Origin: Acidovorax sp. FHTAMBA
GTDB lineage: Bacteria; Pseudomonadota; Gammaproteobacteria; Burkholderiales; Burkholderiaceae_C
Reading direction: 5' to 3'
Assembly (NCBI RefSeq): GCF_038958875.1
Contig: NZ_CP152407.1
Span: 2,983,501-3,047,500, forward strand
DNA: 64,000 nt
Below, piece after piece: positions 60,145-64,000 of this stretch (positions are counted from its first letter, which is position 1; the number at the start of each line of letters is the position of its first letter). Under the pieces are notes generated by a model that searched no databases, was not told where the DNA came from, and saw nothing but the letters and a program-made list of their open reading frames with translations. A program made the translations under genes and the position numbers.

Positions 60145-61350
60145 ATGAATCCCCTGCTTTCCCAACTCCAGCCTTACCCGTTCGAGCGCCTGCGGCAGCT
60201 GTTTGCAGGCATTACCCCGCCAGCGGCGTACAGCCCCGTCAGCCTGGGCATGGGCGAGCCCCGCCATCCTACCCCGCAGTTCATCAAGGATGCACTTTGT
60301 AACAACCTCGGCGGATTGGCAAGTTATCCCGCTACAGCCGGCGAACCCCGGCTGCGCGAGGCCTTCAGCGGCTGGCTCCACCGTCGCTACGCCGTGGCCG
60401 TGGACCCGGCAACGCAGGTGCTTCCCGTGAATGGGTCGCGGGAAGCGCTCTTTGCGTTTGCCCAGACCGTCATCGACGCATCGGGGGGCCAGCCACTGGT
60501 GGTGTGCCCCAATCCGTTCTATCAGATCTACGAAGGCGCGGCGCTGCTGTCAGGCGCCGCGCCCTACTACGCGCCCAGCGACCCGGCACGCAACTTCGCC
60601 GTGAACTGGGACACGGTGCCCGATACGGTGTGGCAACGCACACAGCTGCTGTTTGTGTGTTCGCCCGGCAACCCCACGGGTGCGGTGATGCCGCTGGTCG
60701 AATGGGAGAAGCTGTTCGAACTGAGCGATCGCCATGGTTTCGTGATCGCTTCGGACGAGTGCTACAGCGAAATCTACTTCCGCGACGAACCACCGCTGGG
60801 TGGCCTGCAGGCCGCCCGCCAGCTCGGCCGCAGCGACTACAAGAACCTCATCTCCTTCACCAGCCTCTCCAAGCGCAGCAACGTGCCGGGCATGCGCAGC
60901 GGCTTTGTCGCCGGGGACGCGGCCTTGATCAAGGCCTTCCTGCTGTACCGCACCTACCACGGCAGCGCCATGAGCCCCATCGTGCAGGCCGCCAGCATTG
61001 CCGCATGGAACGATGAGCAGCATGTGGTGGAAAACCGCGCGCTGTACCGCAAGAAGTTTGCCCAGGTCACGCCGCTGCTGGCGGGCGTGATGGATGTAGC
61101 GCTGCCGGATGCCGGTTTTTACCTCTGGGCCAAGGTTCCAGAGCAGCTCGCCATGGACGACGCCGAGTTCGCGCGTGCGCTGCTGGCTCAATACAATGTC
61201 ACGGTGCTCCCTGGCAGCTACCTGGCGCGCGAGGCCCAGGGCAGCAACCCCGGCGCCCAGCGCGTGCGCATGGCCCTAGTGGCCGAAACCGAAGAGTGCG
61301 TGGAGGCTGCCTTGCGCATCGTGCAATTCATCCAGTCCCGTACGCCCTGA
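60145..61350 (+). CDS. dapC: Succinyldiaminopimelate aminotransferase
   Basis: A 401-residue fold-type I PLP enzyme. PLP-Lys243 is in SFTSLSKRSNVPGMRSGF, NPTG has Asn176 (CSPGNPTGAV), and SDECYSEIYF carries the Asp-x-x-Tyr pair. The start MNPLLSQLQPYPFERLRQLF is typical of betaproteobacterial DapC, which transaminates N-succinyl-2-amino-6-ketopimelate in lysine/peptidoglycan precursor synthesis. Directly followed by dapD (37 bases) and, after pilU, dapE: three steps of the succinylase route of DAP synthesis. ATG at 60145. Confidence 0.93.
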   Translation: MNPLLSQLQPYPFERLRQLFAGITPPAAYSPVSLGMGEPRHPTPQFIKDALCNNLGGLASYPATAGEPRLREAFSGWLHRRYAVAVDPATQVLPVNGSREALFAFAQTVIDASGGQPLVVCPNPFYQIYEGAALLSGAAPYYAPSDPARNFAVNWDTVPDTVWQRTQLLFVCSPGNPTGAVMPLVEWEKLFELSDRHGFVIASDECYSEIYFRDEPPLGGLQAARQLGRSDYKNLISFTSLSKRSNVPGMRSGFVAGDAALIKAFLLYRTYHGSAMSPIVQAASIAAWNDEQHVVENRALYRKKFAQVTPLLAGVMDVALPDAGFYLWAKVPEQLAMDDAEFARALLAQYNVTVLPGSYLAREAQGSNPGAQRVRMALVAETEECVEAALRIVQFIQSRTP

Positions 61351-61387
61351 TTTCCGATTCCTGATCCACAGACTGACAGACAACAAC

Positions 61388-62221
61388 ATGACCCAACAAC
61401 TGCAAACCCTCATCGACAACGCCTGGGACAACCGCGCCAGCCTCTCGCCCGCCGCCGCACCCAAAGAGATACTGGACGCTGTCGAGCACGTGATCGCCGA
61501 GTTGAACAACGGCACGCTGCGCGTGGCCACGCGCGAAGGCGTGGGCCAGTGGACCGTGCACCAGTGGATCAAGAAGGCCGTGCTGCTGTCGTTCCGCCTC
61601 AAGGACAACGAAGTCGTCAAGGCCGGTGACCTGGGCTTTTACGACAAGGTGCAAACCAAGTTTGCCCACCTGACGGAAGAAGAAATGAAGGCCACCGGCG
61701 TGCGCGTGGTGCCCCCCGCCGTGGCCCGCCGTGGCAGTTTCATCGCCAAGGGCGCGATCCTGATGCCGTCGTACGTGAACATTGGCGCCTATGTGGGCGA
61801 AGGCACCATGGTGGACACCTGGGCCACCGTGGGCTCATGCGCGCAGATCGGGGCCAACGTGCACCTCTCTGGTGGCGTGGGCATCGGCGGCGTGCTGGAG
61901 CCCCTCCAGGCCGGCCCCACCATCATTGAAGACAACTGCTTTATCGGTGCCCGCTCCGAAGTGGTGGAAGGCGTGGTCGTCGAAGAAAACTCCGTGCTGG
62001 GCATGGGCGTGTACCTGGGCCAGAGCACCCCCATCTTCAACCGCGCCACGGGCGAGATTAGCTATGGCCGCGTACCCTCGGGCTCGGTGGTGGTCAGCGG
62101 CAACCTGCCCAAGACAGCCGCCAATGGCGCGCCCTACAGCATGTACGCTGCCATCATCGTCAAGCAGGTGGACGCGCAGACGCGCTCGAAGACCAGCATC
62201 AACGACCTGCTGCGCGACTGA
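61388..62221 (+). CDS. dapD: Tetrahydrodipicolinate N-succinyltransferase
   Basis: A 277-residue left-handed beta-helix enzyme. The hexapeptide-repeat part is seen at AKGAILMPSYVNIGAYVGEG, TMVDTWATVGSCAQIGANVH, LSGGVGIGGVLEPLQAGPTI and IEDNCFIGARSEVVEGVVVE. It uses succinyl-CoA to succinylate tetrahydrodipicolinate as a trimer. The N-terminal helical domain (QTLIDNAWDNRASLSP) is normal. It comes right after dapC and is followed by pilU after 81 bases. Confidence 0.96.
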   Translation: MTQQLQTLIDNAWDNRASLSPAAAPKEILDAVEHVIAELNNGTLRVATREGVGQWTVHQWIKKAVLLSFRLKDNEVVKAGDLGFYDKVQTKFAHLTEEEMKATGVRVVPPAVARRGSFIAKGAILMPSYVNIGAYVGEGTMVDTWATVGSCAQIGANVHLSGGVGIGGVLEPLQAGPTIIEDNCFIGARSEVVEGVVVEENSVLGMGVYLGQSTPIFNRATGEISYGRVPSGSVVVSGNLPKTAANGAPYSMYAAIIVKQVDAQTRSKTSINDLLRD

Positions 62222-62302
62222 CCGTTTGCAGGCAGGGGGCGGGCGGCCGCGCCTGCCCGCCGAGACACCGACGACAGATACCGACACCAAGAGGGAAACA
62301 CC

Positions 62303-63466
62303 ATGAGCACGATGGAGCGGATTCTTCGCCTGATGAGCGAAAAGAAGGCATCAGACGTCTACCTGTCGGCCAATGCCCCGGCGCTGATCAAGATCAACGG
62401 CGAATGCATCCCGATCAACAACCAGATACTGCCACCCGACGCGCCGCGCAACCTGCTCTCCGAAGTGGTCCCCCCGGACCGCATCGAAGAACTGGAGGAG
62501 ACCGGCGAGCTCAACATGGGCGTGCCGCTCAGTGGTGTGGGGCGTTTCCGTATCAGTGCCATGCGCCAGCGCGGCAGCTATGCGGTGGTGATCCGTTTCA
62601 TCTCGCAGCAGATTCCCGAATTTGACTCGCTGGGCCTGCCCCCGGTCATGCGTGATCTGATCATGGAGAAACGCGGGCTGATCCTGATGGTGGGCGCCAC
62701 CGGTTCAGGCAAGAGCACCTCGCTGGCGTCGATGATCGACACCCGCAACGAAGCGCTCACGGGCCACATCCTCACCATTGAAGACCCGGTCGAGTACCAG
62801 TTCAAGAACAAGAAGTCCATCGTCAACCAGCGCGAGATCGGCAGCGACACCCAGTCGCTGCAAACCGCCCTGAAAAACGCGCTGCGCCAAGCGCCAGACG
62901 TGATTCTGATCGGCGAAATCCGCGACCGCGAAACCATGTCGGCTGCCATTGCCTACGCCCAGTCGGGCCACCTGTGCCTGGCCACGCTGCACGGCAACAA
63001 CAGCTACCACGCGCTCAATCGCATCTTGTCGTTCTATCCCGTCGAAGTGCGTCCGACCATGCTGGGCGACCTGGCATCCGCCATGAAGGCCATCATCTCG
63101 CAACGCCTGGTGCGCACCGTGGACGGCAGCCGAGCCCCGGCGGTGGAGGTCATGCTCAACACCAAGCTGGTGTCCGACCTGATCGAAAAAGGCGATTTCT
63201 CCGGCGTGAAGGAGTCGATGGAGAAATCCATGGCCGAAGGTTCTCAGACCTTTGAGGAAGCGCTGGCCAAGCTGATCATGGACTCCAGGATAGACCGCAA
63301 GGAAGGCATGGCTTACGCCGACTCGCCCACCAACTTGATGTGGCGCCTGCAGAACGACTTCTCCCTGGCCGCCAACGCAGCCAAGGCCCAGAAGGAAGCG
63401 CGCGACACCCCAGATGACGCGCCTTCATTTACCGAAATCGTGCTGGATGTTAAACCCGCGGCTTGA
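62303..63466 (+). CDS. pilU: Type IV pilus retraction ATPase PilU
   Basis: A 387-residue secretion-type ATPase. Walker A is GATGSGKST (131-139), Walker B DVILIGEIRDRE, and the Asp/His boxes are IEDPVEYQFKNKKSIVNQRE and HGNNSYHALNRILSF. The length and the C-terminal segment after 345 (LMWRLQNDFSLAANAAKAQK) fit PilU rather than PilT (about 345 residues). It supports pilus retraction with PilT. Its place between dapD and dapE is not functionally related but appears in other Comamonadaceae. A family-2 repeat follows the stop. Confidence 0.92.
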   Translation: MSTMERILRLMSEKKASDVYLSANAPALIKINGECIPINNQILPPDAPRNLLSEVVPPDRIEELEETGELNMGVPLSGVGRFRISAMRQRGSYAVVIRFISQQIPEFDSLGLPPVMRDLIMEKRGLILMVGATGSGKSTSLASMIDTRNEALTGHILTIEDPVEYQFKNKKSIVNQREIGSDTQSLQTALKNALRQAPDVILIGEIRDRETMSAAIAYAQSGHLCLATLHGNNSYHALNRILSFYPVEVRPTMLGDLASAMKAIISQRLVRTVDGSRAPAVEVMLNTKLVSDLIEKGDFSGVKESMEKSMAEGSQTFEEALAKLIMDSRIDRKEGMAYADSPTNLMWRLQNDFSLAANAAKAQKEARDTPDDAPSFTEIVLDVKPAA

Positions 63467-63470
63467 AATG

Positions 63471-63554
63471 CCCCTGAGCCGCCTCCTGCGGCGCCGCCCC
63501 CCTGGGTGCGACGCCCACGCTGCGGGGCGGCCCTTGCCAGGCGTCTCTCGCTCA
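63471..63554 (+). repeat. Family-2 3'-end repeat, copy D (after pilU)
   Basis: Starts four bases after the pilU stop: CCCCTGAGCCGCCTCCTGCG, then CCCCCCTGGGTGCG, then CACGCTGCGGGGCGGCCCTTG. The hairpin core differs from copy C, but the two ends and the gene-relative orientation are the same. Confidence 0.82.
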
Positions 63555-63625
63555 GGCCGCGCTGGTACTGACGCATCACCCGATGATCACAGCTGATTGC
63601 TCACCCCCCATTCCCCCGAATCCCC

Positions 63626-64000
63626 ATGTCCCGCACCCTGCACCTGGCTGAACAGCTCATCTCTCTGCCTTCCATCACCCCCGAAGATGCAGGCTGTCTG
63701 GATCTGCTGGCCGCGCGGCTGGCTCCACTCGGGTTTGTGTGCGAACGCCTGGACAGCGGGCCTGCGGATTTCCGGGTGAGCAATTTATGGGCAAAAAGGC
63801 CTGCAGCGCTTGCTGGTAAAGCGCAATCAGCTATCAAAACCATAGTATTCGCAGGCCACACCGATGTTGTGCCTACGGGCCCGTTGAACCAATGGAGCAG
63901 CGACCCGTTTGTACCCACCCACAAGGACGGCAAGCTTTATGGCCGTGGCGCCAGCGACATGAAAACCTCCATCGCCGCTTTCGTGGTGGCGGTGGAGGAG
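63626..64000 (+). CDS. dapE: Succinyldiaminopimelate desuccinylase (N-terminal part, cut by window edge)
   Basis: 125 codons of an M20-family enzyme; the gene runs off the right edge. It starts MSRTLHLAEQLISLPSITPE and has FAGHTDVVPTGPLNQWSSDP with metal ligand His, and GKLYGRGASDMKTSIAAFVV with Asp. DapE removes succinate to give DAP. Between NLWAKRP and FAGHTD lies an extra stretch (AALAGKAQSAIKT, about residues 58-72) not expected in DapE. It is encoded by a family-1 repeat (63792-63846) inserted in frame. The frame is open through it, so the gene is probably active. ATG at 63626. Confidence 0.93.
   Translation, partial: MSRTLHLAEQLISLPSITPEDAGCLDLLAARLAPLGFVCERLDSGPADFRVSNLWAKRPAALAGKAQSAIKTIVFAGHTDVVPTGPLNQWSSDPFVPTHKDGKLYGRGASDMKTSIAAFVVAVEE
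63792..63846 (+). repeat. Family-1 repeat, copy j, inside the dapE coding sequence
   Basis: AAAAAGGCCTGCAGCGCTTG, CTGGTAAAGCGCAATCAGC and TATCAAAACCATAGTA. It encodes KRPAALAGKAQSAIKTIV within DapE. Both stem-loops are largely kept. The hrpA copy is read in the same orientation and frame. Confidence 0.9.

Overview
The window is a continuous high-GC chromosomal segment from a betaproteobacterium. Gene content and order point to Comamonadaceae, most likely Acidovorax or a close relative: a class A beta-lactamase divergent from an AmpR-type regulator, an intracellular PHA depolymerase, dapC-dapD-pilU-dapE, the sulfate operon sbp-cysT-cysW-cysA, and many copies of a short intergenic repeat of the kind seen in that family. 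The genus is an inference from content, not from a marker gene. No tRNA, rRNA, insertion sequence, prophage or CRISPR array was seen.

Layout. 1-5267 (minus strand): lipid and acyl-CoA metabolism and small enzymes (AidB-like start, ElaA acetyltransferase, MDR reductase, PaaI thioesterase, SDR, small membrane protein, acyl-CoA dehydrogenase). 5331-10831: hrpA helicase divergent from argA. 10959-12837: beta-lactamase and AmpR-type regulator. 12912-17160: GAF/HD-GYP protein, trhO, a GST, a small unknown protein and dsbB. 17306-21243: sulfate ABC transporter. 21482-24829: small hydrolase, chemoreceptor, ATPase. 24950-27446: a secreted unknown protein, an ECF sigma factor and a membrane-anchored ankyrin protein coupled to it. 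27459-34288: HDOD protein, LysR/azoR pair, alanine-type symporter, GGDEF/EAL protein. 34534-36694: lone MetQ and an unknown protein. 37007-42408: arsenic island arsR-arsI-gap-arsJ-arsR-arsC-acr3. 42422-45750: DUF1566 lipoprotein-like protein, GNAT, metI-metN. 46034-55873: hybrid histidine kinase, MFS carrier, D-2-hydroxyacid dehydrogenase, dusA, CHASE/PAS/GGDEF/EAL protein, RelA/SpoT-domain protein. 56078-59962: phaZ with a Lys/Ala/Pro tail, rnfB and a chemoreceptor with a C-terminal Cache domain. 60145-64000: lysine/DAP biosynthesis genes around pilU.

How the genes work together. The ars island gives two outlets for arsenic: ArsC plus Acr3 for reduced inorganic arsenic, and the GAPDH/ArsJ pair for arsenate exported as an arseno-sugar phosphate; ArsI would split off methyl or aryl groups. 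The window is rich in second-messenger proteins (three c-di-GMP-type proteins, an HDOD protein, an alarmone-synthetase-type protein). MetNI and MetQ are encoded about 9 kb apart.

Most notable structure. Two dispersed repeat families run through the window. Family 1 (11 copies, about 50-60 bp, two stem-loops) is normally intergenic, but two copies sit inside hrpA and dapE, in the same orientation and the same reading frame, so both proteins carry a near-identical inserted peptide. Family 2 (4 copies, about 85-120 bp) starts 1-8 bases after a stop codon and always has the same orientation relative to the upstream gene, which suggests a 3'-end mRNA element.
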